NCBI GenBank assembly: GCA_020744225.1
Contig: JAGMWG010000006.1
Location: 496,001 to 560,000, forward strand
Origin: Paraphoma chrysanthemicola
Lineage: Eukaryota > Ascomycota > Dothideomycetes > Pleosporales > Phaeosphaeriaceae
DNA: 64,000 bases
Direction of reading: 5' to 3'
Part shown: piece after piece, positions 44,666 through 57,270 of the stretch
Numbering within the stretch: position 1 is the first letter of the stretch
How the letters are laid out: each line of letters starts with the position of its first letter
Translations under genes and position numbers: made by a program
Notes under the pieces: generated by a model
What the model saw: the letters and a program-made list of their open reading frames with translations, nothing else
What the model was told of the DNA's origin: nothing
The model's database searches: none

Positions 44666-47600
44666 ATGAGCCAGCAACATCCCTGGGGTGCCCCGAGACA
44701 CAACCAGAGCACACGCCTGACGCCCATCTCCACCGGCTTCGCCCACGACCAGCGCAACACGCCCTCGCCCAGCGCCTCGCGGCCCGCCTACTCGCCTGCC
44801 ACGGCCAGCTTCCCCTCGCTGCCCTCTGCCTCGTCGCGCCTCGTTGGCAGCCGCAAGTCGTCGGCCGCCTCGTCTACATCGGCGCCCTTCTCGCCCGCAG
44901 GACAGCAGCTCCCCGCCAGCCAGCTGCTGTCCTCTCGCTCCAGGACCATAGCGCCCAACGCCGTCTCGCAACTGGCGTCCTCCGCCGCAGCAGCCGCTTC
45001 GCAGGGGGGTGGTTCACAGTCGACCAGCGGCGGAGGAGCCTCCAAGCTTGTCCGCGCCTCGCCCTCGCTCTCCACCTCGAGCACCGTCGGCTCGCCCAGC
45101 ACGGCTGCCAACCCCACCTTCAGCGCGTCGTCGCAGAACCTCTCCCGCATTGTCATCGCCCAGATCTTCCTCCTGCTGAGCCAGTTCGGCCCGCTCAAGG
45201 ACGACAAGGACCGCTCCAAGTGGGACACGCAAACCGAGCAGATCAGGAAGGTTCGTCACGCGCCCGGTCTGCGCCGCCATCTCACTTGTCTTGCTAACGC
45301 GCCGCCAGCTGGTCGACTCAAACGGCATGGAGGTCTTCTCCAAGTACTTTCGGCGCCTGCTGCAGAACAACGCCGGCCAGGTGTTCGGCGCAGGGGCCCG
45401 CAATGCAGATCCCAACGGCAGCTACCAGATGCTCGCGACCGAGCTGCAGAAGCTGCGCAAAGAGCCCGAACAAGCAGACAAGATTGCAGAGTCGATAAGC
45501 TCCAGCGAGGGCGACCTGTTCCGCGACTTCGACCTGGCCACGTTGGTATCGCACTTTAAGCTGGATCCGCTAGCCAAGACAATGCTTGCGCTGGCCTGCA
45601 GAAGGACAGATTTGCGGCAAAAAGGTACGTGTGAGAGAACAATATTCAGCACATCTTCCGCTAACACGTTACAGCCGACTCCATCATATCCACCGTCGGC
45701 GACGAGCTGCTGATGGCCATTGCGCAACCACAACCCGGCGACGACACGAGCCCCGAATACCTCGCCGCTCTCATCGAGCGACTACTGCAGGACCCGCCAC
45801 AGGGCTGGGACGAGGACAAGAAGATCAATCTTGCGTATGCCGTCCAAGTGCGGTATCAGAACCTCCAGGCGCCGCAAGTACCTGGGGTCGTCGAATCGAA
45901 GCTGCTCCTCGTTGAGCTCACGGACGGTACACGGAATCCGCTCGTGAAGCTAGTACAGCGGGCTGGCCCTCAAGGCACCGCCACAGTAGAGGCCTGCAAG
46001 GAGGTGCTCGCAAAGGCCGAAGCGCGCGACATTGGCTATCAGCAGGTCGCGACCGTGCTGCTGTATCTCGCGCTGTCGACAGGCTACAATGCAAAGAACT
46101 TTGTGGCTGCCATGCGGGAACATCGCGTAGGACAACGGCTGGACTGGCAGGATGTTGTCAAATCGTTTGACCGAGACCATCTGCGCATCGAGAAGCACCA
46201 ATTCCTCGCCATCTACAACGCTCTGCTGCCCATTGCACAAGACACGGAGTCTTTTAACATACAGAAATTGTGGGGTAGCGGCTGGGACCACGACCTGACT
46301 CATCTCTACTTTCTGCTGTCGTTTCTGTCATGTACGCCGGAAGAGCTTGATGTCTCCCAGATCCCGCGCCTCCGCACATCGTATTCGCTCAAGACCTTCG
46401 AAAAGGCCTCCGATGACGTAAAGGCCTTTGCAGAGCAAGCGGTCAAGCACCCATTTGTGTCGCTCGACGCGACCGAATCGCTCTTCGGCATGATTTTCCG
46501 AACCTCGGAGACGTACCACACCGCGCAACTTATGGGTATACCGGACATGGTGATTAATCCTCACACTGCCGAATTCCTGGTCGCGGCCGCCGCAGTCCCT
46601 AAGCCATGGGGTGCTCTGCAAGAGCAAGCCCTAAAACAACTGTTCGACCCATACTTCCACAAGAAGCTCCCCATCTACAACTTCGTCCTCTACGGTCTGT
46701 GGCACCAAGATCTTCAATGGCTCATAGACCGTTTCGTTGACGCCTACAATGCGGACTCAATGTCGCTTACCTTGATCCTGGAGCATGCCGAAGCGAACAA
46801 CTGGCTGGAGTCCCTGATTCGAAGCAACACCGATATCAGCCTGGACCTGGCAGCTCAAGCCCATGCGCGAGGAAAGTTCGAGGTGGAGCCTTGGCTACAA
46901 CAAACGTTTGAACAAGCTGGTCCGCTCTTCCGTCGCATCCTGACCAACTTTTTGACGGCGCGCGCAGCCGAGGAGATGCAGCGCGTGCGAGAAGATCACC
47001 ATCCATTGAGCTTACCTCTGGCCGTCAAGACTGTCTATCCCCTGTTGTGGTTCCTTGCTGAATGCGGACTGCCCGAACAAGAGCTGCTGCCGCTTCAACG
47101 GAACTGCATACAAGCTTACCCACGGCTGATCAACTACGGCGAGGGTGTGGACGATGTTATCGATGCAAATGGACAAGCCGGAAATTCTCTTCCAGAGGAC
47201 GCCGATAAGAAAATGCAGGAGCACTTCAAGAACATGTACAGCGGCGAAAGTGACGTACGCGACATCATCTCCAAGCTCAAGAGGTACAAGGAATCTCGCG
47301 ATCCTGCGGAGCAAGAACTTTTTGCATGCATGATCCATGGACTATTCGACGAATACAACTGCTTCGGCGAGTACCCATTGGAGGCCTTGGCCACGACTGC
47401 AGTCCTTTTCGGCGGCATTATCAACTTCAATTTACTTTCGAGGATTGCTCTTCAGGTAGGCCTCGCCATGGTTCTAGAGGCTGTTCAAGAATACAGGCCT
47501 GATGAGTCCATGTACAAATTTGGACTCCAGGCACTGCTCCACTTCTCTGGTAGACTTTCGGAATGGCCCAACTACTGTGACCAGCTCTTGATCGTTCCAG

Positions 47601-50600
47601 GCCTTCAAGGGACGGAAATTTTTACAAAGGCAGAGGAAATCGTAGGACAACAAGTTGGCGAGGTCAACGGGGATGGACATAACGGCATTGGCCTGACCAA
47701 CGGCAACGGCATCGAAGACGCTCTCCAGCACGAGTCCGCCGTGGCCAAGTTTTCTTGTCTTCACGTTGATCCTCCTCTCCGGCCTGACTTGTACGAAGAG
47801 CCTGATGAAGACGTCCAGGACAGGGTATTGTTCGTCCTCAACAACGTCTCCGAGCGTAATTTGAAGGACAAAATCAAGGATCTCACCGAAGCAGTTGAGG
47901 ATAAATACCACCAGTGGTTCGCCAACTACCTCGTCGAGGAGCGCGCGAAGATGCAACCCAACTTCCAACAGCTGTACCTGGATATCCTGGCAATGTTCAA
48001 CGACAAGACTCTCTGGGCTGAAGTACTCCGCGAAACCTACGCTAGTGTCATTCGGCTGCTCAACACCGACGCAACTCTGGGATCGACAGAACGCGGTCAC
48101 CTCAAGAACCTCGGGTCCTGGCTAGGCTCACTTACGATTGCCCGCAATCAGCCGATCAAGTTCCGGAACATTTCGTTCAAGGACTTGCTTATCGAAGGGT
48201 ATGATACTGACCGTTTGCTGCTAGTCATACCCTTCACTTGCAAGGTGCTGGTCCAGGCAAGCAAATCGAAAGTCTTCAGGCCTCCGAATCCCTGGATCAT
48301 GGAGATGCTGGGCGTACTCATGGAACTATATCAGTTTGCCGATTTGAAACTGAACCAAAAGTTCGAAATTGAGGTCCTGTGCAAGGGCCTCGACCTCGAT
48401 CACAAAGAGATTGATCCTAGCAACAGCATTCGAGCACGACCACAGCCCGACGAGGAATTCCTTGGCTCCATGGTTACAGATGGCATGGAAGCATTTGGCG
48501 ACCTTTCCATCATGGGTTTGAACCGTGCTCGAGGGCCCAGTGAACGCTTCTCTTCCGCAGCTATTACTGCTGCGTTGCCAGACTTCACAAATCAGCTTCA
48601 GTACCCGCCATCAGGCAACAGCGTCGTTTCGCCGGCGAACCTGAAGAAGATTTTCCTTGCTGCCGTTACTCAAGCCATTCAGGAAATCATTGCCCCTGTT
48701 GTCGAACGTTCAGTTACGATTGCGGCAATCTCAACTTCGCAACTTATCAACAAGGACTTTGCGATGGAACCGGACGAGGAGAAGCTGCGCAACGCTGCCC
48801 ACACTGTGGTGAAGGCACTGTCCGGAGCCTTGGCTTTGGTCACTTGCAAGGAACCTTTGCGCATGAGTATCCAGAACAACATTCGCGTCATGGCACGAGA
48901 CCTCGGCGAACAAGCCCTACCAGAAGGCCATGTCCTGATGTTTGTAAACGACAACCTGGACCTCGTTTGCAATACTGTCGAGCAAGCAGCTGAACTGTCA
49001 TCCTTGGCCGAGATCGACATGCAGATTGAAGAGGCTGTTCGGATTCGCCGAATGTTCCGCAGCACCCGCCCCAATGAGCCTTTCAAGGATGCGAACATCA
49101 GTCAATGGGCGTTTTACATCCCAGAACCCTACAAGCAAACTACAGGAGGGCTGAACAGAGAGCAGCTTGCCATCTACGAAGACTTTGGTCGGCAGGCACG
49201 CGGCGTTCCCCACGCCAACAATGCATCACAGGATAGTGGACGGCAAATGCCTGATGTTCTTCAAGACCAATTCGCCGCAGTTCCGAACCTGCCAACCCCG
49301 GGTGCAGCACCAGCGGAACCACGTCAACCAGCACAACAGAACCGCCTTCAGAACGTCCCGACCGCTCAAGCGCCTCCTGCGCAACAGCAACTCAATGGGT
49401 ACATTGATGCACCGGGACCTGAGCGAGGTCAGCGTGGTGTAGAGGAGATTCTTCTTGAGCTTATGCGTATCATCAAGGAAGCACAGGAGGAACGCATCAG
49501 CGAGTTGCATAGCGGCAGCCCAATCCACCACGTCTTTGAGCAATTGACCACAAGCATCGAATATGCTGGACCGAACAAGGAGACTTGGGCTTTCCGCATC
49601 GCTGGACAGGTTACTAACCACCTCTTCTCTGATTCATTGAGCCGTCTGGAGGTCGAGGTCATGGCCCATCTTCTAGCGCACTTATGTCAGTTCTCTGTCA
49701 GTACCTCGCGACAGGTTCTGATGTGGCTCGCAACGCTCCACGATGATGACCGCATCTTCAAGGCCCCTGTCATGATAGCACTCATGGAAGTGAACCTCAT
49801 GGATATTCATCGATTGAACTCCACGATTGCAAAGGCTATTCAAGAACGACGATTGGCGGCTGTGGAAATGTTCGCAAGCTTGATGGATGAACTTCTACTG
49901 AACGAGCATCCAAGCGCTTTCCGTGCCGATTTTGCATCGACCATCGATGCGCTGACCAACTGGCTATCGGAAGATCCATCCCTGGATATCGGAAAGCGTG
50001 TGATTGCCAATCTGCAGCCATCACCGAATGATCCAACCGCGACCCCACCGACAAGCGGTCAAAAGGATCAGCTCGAATACGTCTTTGAAGAATGGGTGCA
50101 CCTCCAGCATTCAGACACTCCCAAAAAGACCGTCGGTGCCTTTATCTACCAGCTTCACAAGCAAAAGATCATGGAAACCCAGGAAAGCTCTATTGAATTC
50201 ATCCGGACTTGTATCGATGCGTCCGTCCTAGCATACGAGCGCGAACACGCTCCAATGTTTGGGAATGGCAACGAAGATATTGCCACGATCAAAATCGATG
50301 CCTTGGGCAGGCTGATCGTTGACCTAGTCCAGTACCAAGGAGATCACAACGGCGCGGTTCAAGAGAGCAAGGCCCGTTACCTGGACCAAATCTTGGTTGT
50401 AGTGGTTCTGGTTCTATGCAACCACCATAACACTCGCGGCGACGCTTTCAACCAGAAGGTCTTCTTCAGGCTTTTCTCCACAGTCTTGTTCACGCTCAAC
50501 GATGCCGTCAAAGATGACGCCCTTGCTGACCAGAAGGCCGATCTATTTCTTGCGGTTACCCGAGCTCTGCTCATCTTACAGCCTAGCCATTTCCCGAGGT

Positions 50601-51693
50601 TCACTTTCTCCTGGCTAGCATTGCTGGCCCATCGCATTCTCATTCCGGGCATGCTAGAAGAAGGCCACAAGGACGAGCGCTGGGATATTTATGCCCGTCT
50701 CATGGAGACTCTTCTCATCTTCACTGGTCAGCTCATCAAGCCAAACGGAGAGACGCTCATGGCTCAGCAATTCTACCGTGGTGTACTCCGCGTTTTGCTC
50801 GTCATCCACCACGACTTCCCAGAGTTTCTAGTCGAGAACCACTTCAGATTCTGCAACAGCGTCCCTATGCACTGCACCCAGCTGCGAAACTTGATTGTCA
50901 GCGCATACCCATCGACCATTCTGGAGATGCCGGACCCGTTTACCGCTGGGCTTAAGGTAGATAGGCTCGAGAAGAACCTGCAGTCGCCGGTCATCCGTAC
51001 CAACATTGAGCAAGTGCTGGTTGATGCGAACATCAAGGCGACTCTGGATAGCTTGTTGAAGGGTTCCGATGTAAAGGAGCAGGATGTTGAGAAACTCTGC
51101 GAGACGGTGTCATACTCAGAACCCAAGTCGACGACCTTCGAATTGGTACCGACCACAGCAGATCCTGCGTTGATCCACGCAATCACTTTATACATTGGCA
51201 TCGCAAGCTTGAGTGAGGAGGAACTCGGTGCCCCTCTCTTCGATGCTGATGGCCCAGCGGCCAGACTGCTCGAGCGCCTTGTCCAAGACTTCCAGCCTGA
51301 AGCCCGTTTCCACTTGATCAGTGCTATTGCGAACCAGCTGCGCTTCCCAAACACGCATACGCACTTTTACAGTCACGCGCTGTTGCACCTCTTTGGCGCC
51401 GCCCCTGACAGCGACTCGCAGCAACTCGAGATTCAAGAGACTATCACTAGGGTACTGCTAGAGCGCCTCCTGGTTCACCGTCCTCATCCTTGGGGACTGA
51501 TCATTACACTGCTGGAGATTCTGAAGAACCGCAACTACGCATTCTGGGAGCTGCCATTCGTCAAGGCAGCACCTGAAGTAAGTATACATGATTCCGACTT
51601 AGTTTTCGACATTGCTAACCTTGCTTTCAGGTCGAGCGACTACTCAACGCACTCTTCACACATGCGCAGCAAAGCCCGCGACCTCTAGCTTAG
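44666..51693 (+). CDS. NOT1: CCR4-NOT complex scaffold subunit NOT1
   Basis: Four exons (44666-45250, 45309-45624, 45675-51577, 51631-51693) give 2288 residues, in the normal size range for fungal Not1. The first 155 residues are Ser/Ala/Pro-rich and disordered. HEAT-like helices follow (FGMIFRTSETYHTAQLMGIP). The CAF1-binding MIF4G region lies near residues 1040-1210 (HQWFANYLVEERAKMQPNFQ with QLYLDIL, then NLGSWLGSLTIARNQP). DUF3819 lies near 1260-1400 (LPDFTNQLQYPPSGNSVVSP). The Not1 C-terminal domain runs from about 1740 to the end (HFRFCNSVPMHCTQLRNLIV, SAYPSTILEMPDPF). The last exon of 21 codons ends the conserved C-terminus. Not1 holds deadenylases Caf1/Ccr4 and NOT modules for mRNA decay and transcription control in cytoplasm and nucleus. 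Confidence 0.97.
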
Positions 51694-52773
51694 TCGGCTT
51701 GGGCCAAGACATCACAGGTCGACTGGGGCTTACGCAGCTCCAAACAACAACACGACAAAACGCCCGTATACGCGGATAGCGTTGTCGAAAGCTCATAATT
51801 ATTGCATTTACGTGCGCAACGGGGTTCATGGTTCATGTTCTTCGCGTCTTCCTGCTTAGTCAAGTTACCGTTTCCTTCGCGCTCAGGGTTAATTTCTACA
51901 CCTATCTCTTCTGGCGACTTCCGCACTCGTTCATCACGAAACTTTCTCGGCTGGCAGGCACTTTTAAGGCTCATGGTAACGCACGGGACAAAGGGGAAAC
52001 GCATGGGCGGAAAGACGCACACACGAAACAAAAAGGGCTTTGGCTTATTGGGCCTCGTTGAGTGACACACAAAAAAGCAAGGCGTTTTCCGGCTTTGGGA
52101 GTCCTATTTCTAGTTTTTTTGTCCCCTCTTTTTCTCTCTCTTTTACATTCATGGGAAAGATGGATTACTACTTTACTAGTTCTGTACCGTGTCGATGGCG
52201 CGCGCGCTTCGTGTAGAATAAGCATTTGTCCGGCGAATTCTTTGGGAAACATGCGGTGGCGGAGCGCTCAGAGCTGGTTTAGGCGGTGCATAGTGTAGGT
52301 GTAGGATATCATGAATGGTGTTACCTGCTTTACGAAATTGATGAGATTGATTTGTTGATTGTCGAGTGATTGCGGTGCTCAAGGTGATTAGAGAGCTACC
52401 AAATGCCCGATGGTGAAGGTACATCATAAAGGCAGTATGCTAGAATTTCCCAGCTGCTCATGTGCGGTAACACGGTAAAGGCGGGCTCAGCACCATGGCT
52501 CTATCCTTTCTCTCACCCCCTTTGGCGGCCTCGTTCTCCAAGGTTGTTATATCATCAGCCGCTCGCACCTTGCCAATCCTAGCATACTCCCGTTCGTCAC
52601 TGAGCACGTATATATATCAATACAATCAACCAACGACTCCTCTCCGACTCGCTAAGAACGCTCTTATCTAATCTGACCGACGTCGCTCCTTTCCCTATCG
52701 AAAAGCGTAACCAGAACAACGACCTCGCTTTCGACTCGGAGACTTCAACCACGCGCGATTTATTATAGCGAGT
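51694..52773. other. Intergenic region downstream of NOT1
   Basis: 1.1 kb. Probably NOT1 3' UTR and the leader/promoter of the next ORF; a TATATATAT run lies near 52608-52616, about 160 bp upstream of the ATG at 52774. No gene supported here. Confidence 0.5.
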
Positions 52774-53787
52774 ATGTCTCTTTATTCGCCCTCTGCATCT
52801 ACATCCGCCGCTGGGACAATCCCTAAAAGAACCAATATACTGCCTAAAAATGGAATCATCTCTCCATCACACCCCATTCCCAATCCGACTCTTCCTACTC
52901 CGACACCACCTTCCGACCCCTCCGAATACCCCCTCCCAATCTTCCTCCCCTCACCCCACTATTCCTCCGCAACACACATCTAAACAATCCTCTCCCTCCC
53001 CGCCCCTTCAAACTCCGCAAAGCTCGACTCATCGGATATACAGCCAGTCCATTTGAGGGCGACGCAGCGGTGTCGTGGGGGAGGTGGGGCTTCGGGAAGA
53101 TGTTCGGTTGTGTAAATGGGGTGCGCGGGAGGAGGGAGATGTGGGAGGATGTTAGAATTATGGTGGGAAAGGGGGTTTTAAGGGGGAAAGGTTCGGGGAA
53201 GGGCCTTTGTTAGGGATGGTGTCGAGGGGGATGAGTGTGAGGGAGGGCGTGTTGAAGATGGTCAAGTGTTTCGCTATCCAGTTGCGGTGACGGATGTGAG
53301 CGAAAGGGACGAGGAGATCAGTCTGGCAGAAGCACTGGCATTTCCAATACCACAAAAGGATGACAACGGATCGATGAGAGTAACTCCCGAGGCGTTATTA
53401 GGCTTTTCTTCTACTGGACCTGCGCCCTTGAAGCGTCCGACACTCTGGAAAAGACTCACTTCGAAGTCTACAACGCCTACAAAAGGAAATTTACGCGATG
53501 GCTCTCGAAAAGTTGCTGCTATGACAAAAGATGGTCGTGCTGAGGCTAGTTCAGTGACACAAAGACCACCAGTACTGCACTTCCTTATTGCTCCGGCATT
53601 ACCAAGCCCCTCGACTTCCAAGATTCTGTCAGCCGATGACGAGGCTAAAAATGGAGTTGAGCTCGAGGACGGAATCGAGCTGATGGGATTGGAAGATGCA
53701 CTTGCACTTCCGCCGCCGCCTCCACTTTTGCCATTGCTGGCGCCGAGAAGATCGGTGTGGGAGACGATTTCGAGTCCGTTTGGATAG
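52774..53787 (+). pseudogene. Frame-broken ORF of unknown function
   Basis: Three protein-like segments lie head to tail in changing frames: 52774-52983 (starts with ATG, Ser/Pro-rich, stops), about 52950-53210 in the next frame (RKARLIGYTASPFEGDAAVS, then WGRWGFGKMFG), and 53212-53787 back in the first frame (FRYPVAVTDVSERDEEISLA ... SVWETISSPFG, then stop). No good GT-AG introns explain the two shifts, at about 52980 and 53205, the second in a G/A-rich run. I do not recognise the family. It could be a pseudogene, a gene with sequencing errors in homopolymer runs, or only the last segment (about 190 codons) may be a real exon. The segment before 53030 is C-rich and the one after is G-rich on the same strand. 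Confidence 0.35.
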
Positions 53788-54433
53788 ATAGCGATACGAA
53801 TACCACAAGCATCCAAAAGAGCTTCTGGTCTAGGGTTTGTATAACATATCGCGGAGGTTCTTATTCTGATTCTTATCCTTTTCATTGTTTTGAGTTTACC
53901 CCACAACTATACATGAGCTCTTGACATCGTCGGTCAACGTCGAGTGTCAATCGCTCCATGCTTTCAGCTAAACTTAATTCGGCAAAGCGTCATTGAACAG
54001 CCGGCCAGACGCTCAGCCTTCCGCCTTCCTCCCTCCACACGGCTCGGAAGGCATACAACAAGGCTCAATTCCGGCCGAGTCTCGTCGGGCCTCTGGCTTA
54101 CCCGTGTCGCCATCCGCGATTGATTGGCTGATGACGGGCTGCGAGAACGCGCAGCCTTTTGTCCCCTGCGACATCCTTTGCTCGCTTATGCGTCCCGATG
54201 GGAGATAGCGTTATATGCCTTCGAAGGATGGCTGTGTATAAGACAGCCTGACAGGGAGCCAAAATTCGTCGCGTGCCAAACGCTCTCCTTCACCCGGTTC
54301 AATCCAAGTTGACTCAGTCACCCACTGCGACGACATCATTGAGCAACCACGCCCCACCGCCGCAGCCACAAGACTTGAGGTGCTGGAGTTACGTGGAGAG
54401 AGTCCTTTACCTCATTCCTAGCTGCCGGCGAAG
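53788..54433. other. Intergenic region
   Basis: About 650 bp before the first zinc-finger gene; presumably its promoter and any missing first exon. No exon could be supported. Confidence 0.4.
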
Positions 54434-54614
54434 GCTTCTTTAGTCATCGCCCCCAGCATTACCTATTCCCTCTTTTCCTACTTCCAAAGGTACCCCCCAG
54501 CGCGAGAACGCCAGATATGGCGGCATCGTTTCCCCTTACGAAGTCGAGTACAATTTAAATACTGTCTTTCACCGTCCATACATTGCGAATTCCTCAAAAC
54601 ATACGATTGAACAC

Positions 54615-55173
54615 GTGGCCACCCAACCGAACATACAAGAGTGTCTTACCTTTTGCATCCAGTCTATTTCTTCATCAGAATGTAACGCCTTGGACACGGA
54701 CATCAGCTTCCCTTCAACAAGCGCATCTGAATCAGATGACGAGTCCCTGGTCTCCACTCTTGATACTATCACACGGAACACAACACCAGCCTCAAGAGAA
54801 CCTTCCACGGCGCCTGCGTCGTCCCGCACTTTGGAAGAGGAGGTGATCACATGCAACCTATGCGACGTTACATTTCTACGACAATGTGATTTGAGGTGAG
54901 TCACGATAGTCCATGAGTATTTGACCTTGCTAGCCTGACGATACGCACCGTAGTGACCACATAAATCGCAAGCATGAGAGACGATTCCGCTGCCACATTG
55001 CTGGGTGCTCAAAGGCTTTTCATCTGCGGGCAGATTTGGGACGCCATGCCAGAACACACCAGCAGCTTGAGCCACGCCGGATTGTCTCATGCAAGCATGC
55101 CGAATGCGACAGAAAATTCACGAGACTGGACAACATGCTTAAGCACTTTAGAAACCATCATAGAGATCCTTGA
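54615..55173 (+). CDS. C2H2 zinc-finger protein (first copy); 5' end uncertain
   Basis: Exon to 54895, 58-nt intron (54896-54953, branch gcctgac), exon 54954-55173. The first exon encodes an acidic Ser/Thr-rich region and CNLCDVTFLRQCDL; the second completes finger 1 (SDHINRKH). Finger 2 follows (CHIAGCSKAFHLRADLGRHA, then RTH) and finger 3 (CKHAECDRKFTRLDNMLKHF, then RNHH). The C-x2/4-C-x12-H-x3/4-H spacing fits DNA-binding C2H2 fingers, so a nuclear regulator is likely. The frame is open without ATG from about 54434 through 54615 (GTG), so the real start probably lies in an upstream exon. It resembles the second copy at 56908 in finger number, order and the HINRKH motif. Confidence 0.65.
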
Positions 55174-56907
55174 AGTCTTGCTACTCGCTTTCTATCACGT
55201 TCTCAGCCATAGCACAATGGCGAAACAGTGTTTACAACTAGCCCACGCCTACCACGCATTCGATATCGCGACTTTGTTTCGATTTTGGTAATTCCTTTCA
55301 GTCTCCCGGACCAAATACATCTGCTTGATTTGATCGCGATGAGACATGGTTGTTGGTATGTCGGGTTGCGTCCTGTCAAGTTGGTGATTCGCTCGACTCT
55401 ATCGCGAATGCCAAACGACGACACACATTACACTGACATTCGTTTGTCCAAAGCAGGTTTAAATCTACTTTTCCCTCTGTTGACTCTCGTATGCAAAGGT
55501 GATGAACATTTTTTTATGTCTACTGGGAGTTCTTCGAAAGCATTCAAGCCATAAAGCGGAGAAGCAAGCCTCGATGAGGTATGCTGAGATCCACTTTTCC
55601 GTTCACCGCACCCTAAAAGCCTTAAGCATTGAGTCCTGCCTCAGCCCTCGAGGCACAGAAGCCTCTCCTAGATATACTTTTAGTATTCGATACCATGCTA
55701 CAACCTGTTTTTGGCTTCTTTCAGCGCTCCTGCGCTGCAGCCACCAACCCGATCATCCTCTTCGTCTCCTTTGCAATACGCATAAGTTATTCGGCCACCA
55801 TGCTCAAAACGTCCTTCAAGGCTCAATCAAGCCCTTCAATACCATCTCCTATGCGCAAATTATGCGCAATTTCTTCGATTGTTTCGCCTGGCCCAATCTT
55901 TTGGCGGGTTGTGTAGCAGTGACCTCAGGCGTGGATTTTCCGTTGTTGATGATGATATAAGCATCATTGAAGGGGTGGGGAAGATTGTCTCATAGTGCAT
56001 AGGATGTAACCGAGTGCTGTAACATGGTTTCGCGGCGTTAGCTGCCGTGGCCATGATGTTTGTATAGAGAGAATCGTGGGGATGGTGCTGGTAAGGATGA
56101 AGGTTGGTAGATTCGACGCGATGAGGCTCAGCAGCGGGTCGATTTGCCCAAGTATACTGTCGGGGAGAAGCTGCAAAAAAGATTCGTAATCTCCGTCCGA
56201 CCAATTTGGTACTTCGATATTTGCGACTATTTCAGAGCTGAATCGTTTGATGACTCCTGATCAAGATCGCGGAGATTATACAGAAGATTCAAATGCCGAA
56301 CAATCATTTCGTTACGCTGTTCGCGCTTCCCGTGGAATGGCGAACCTGCTTGCTTTGATTGGCTCATATTTTGGACCGCCGTGCATATGCTCTAACGCGC
56401 ATTGCTGCCGCATCGGGACACCGCCTCACTCAGCCTTCTATGCCTCAGCCTTCTATGCCTCCAGGCTTGGCACTCGCACTGCTCCCCAAGACGATCCTGT
56501 TCCCTTTCACCCTGATCTCTCTTGCACCCAAATTTGTCCATGAAGAAAATAGCCCGGAAGATATCAAAACTACCAGGAATCGCTTCGACTACTACTGCTA
56601 CTTCGATATCAATCTCATATATCCCCATCGCCAGCGCTGCTTCGCGCGTGTGGTGCTGGGGTCCTGCAATCTACAACCGCCCTACTTCGACCTTTCTGGC
56701 GGAGGCTAAACGTCTTCGCCAACCCGCTTCCTAATTCCTTCAAATCAATATGTTCCATCTGATTTATCGAGCTTCGAACTCTCCGAATTTTCCATATTTT
56801 CGCCATTTGTCTTTGAAAACAATCTCAACCCGGTCATATACAAGCCCGTATCTGACAATACTGGAGACCAAGATGCGTTCGCTGCCAACGCAAGTACACA
56901 CTTAGAA
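55174..56907. other. Region between the two zinc-finger genes
   Basis: 1.7 kb. The last 200 bp (56710-56907) are open in frame with the downstream zinc-finger ORF and look coding (SDLSSFELSEFSIFSPFVFE), so they may be part of its 5' exon. A short duplicated octad (cagccttctatgcctc twice at 56431-56462) is present. Other ORFs look random. Confidence 0.45.
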
Positions 56908-57270
56908 ATGCCTCCAGCCAGCGGCGCCACACGTCAGACTTCGGCAGTCAGAGATACTCCACCAGCTGCCGACGGCAGCGAGGACATTGACGCGCTTTTA
57001 AAATGCGAAGTTCCTGGCTGTGACCAATCCTTCGACCGAGCTTGCGAGCTAAACGACCATATAAATCGAAAGCACAACCCGCGCTTCAAGTGCCGCATGG
57101 CGAATTGCACCCACCCGCGATCTTTCAACCTCCAAGCCGATCGAGCTCGTCATGAACTCACACACCAAGCCGTACACACGCGAGCTCGATTCATTTGCCA
57201 GACATGTTCGAAATCCTACGATCGCAAAGACAATATGCTTAGACACGTCAAGAAAGCTCATCCCGCCTAG
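56908..57270 (+). CDS. C2H2 zinc-finger protein (second copy); 5' end uncertain
   Basis: From the first in-frame ATG, 120 residues. Three fingers: CEVPGCDQSFDRACELNDHI (then NRKH), CRMANCTHPRSFNLQADRAR (then HELTH) and CQTCSKSYDRKDNMLRHVKK (then AH). The stop follows directly after finger 3, as in the copy at 54615. The frame stays open back to 56710 with acidic/aromatic sequence and no ATG, suggesting a missing upstream exon. Probable sequence-specific DNA-binding regulator; targets unknown. An A-rich 3' region follows. Confidence 0.7.
   Translation: MPPASGATRQTSAVRDTPPAADGSEDIDALLKCEVPGCDQSFDRACELNDHINRKHNPRFKCRMANCTHPRSFNLQADRARHELTHQAVHTRARFICQTCSKSYDRKDNMLRHVKKAHPA

Noticed and set aside
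53274..53906. 210-codon minus-strand ORF
   Set aside because: Antisense of the plus-strand segment, whose Ser/Pro/Glu-rich reading is more protein-like; not fully excluded.
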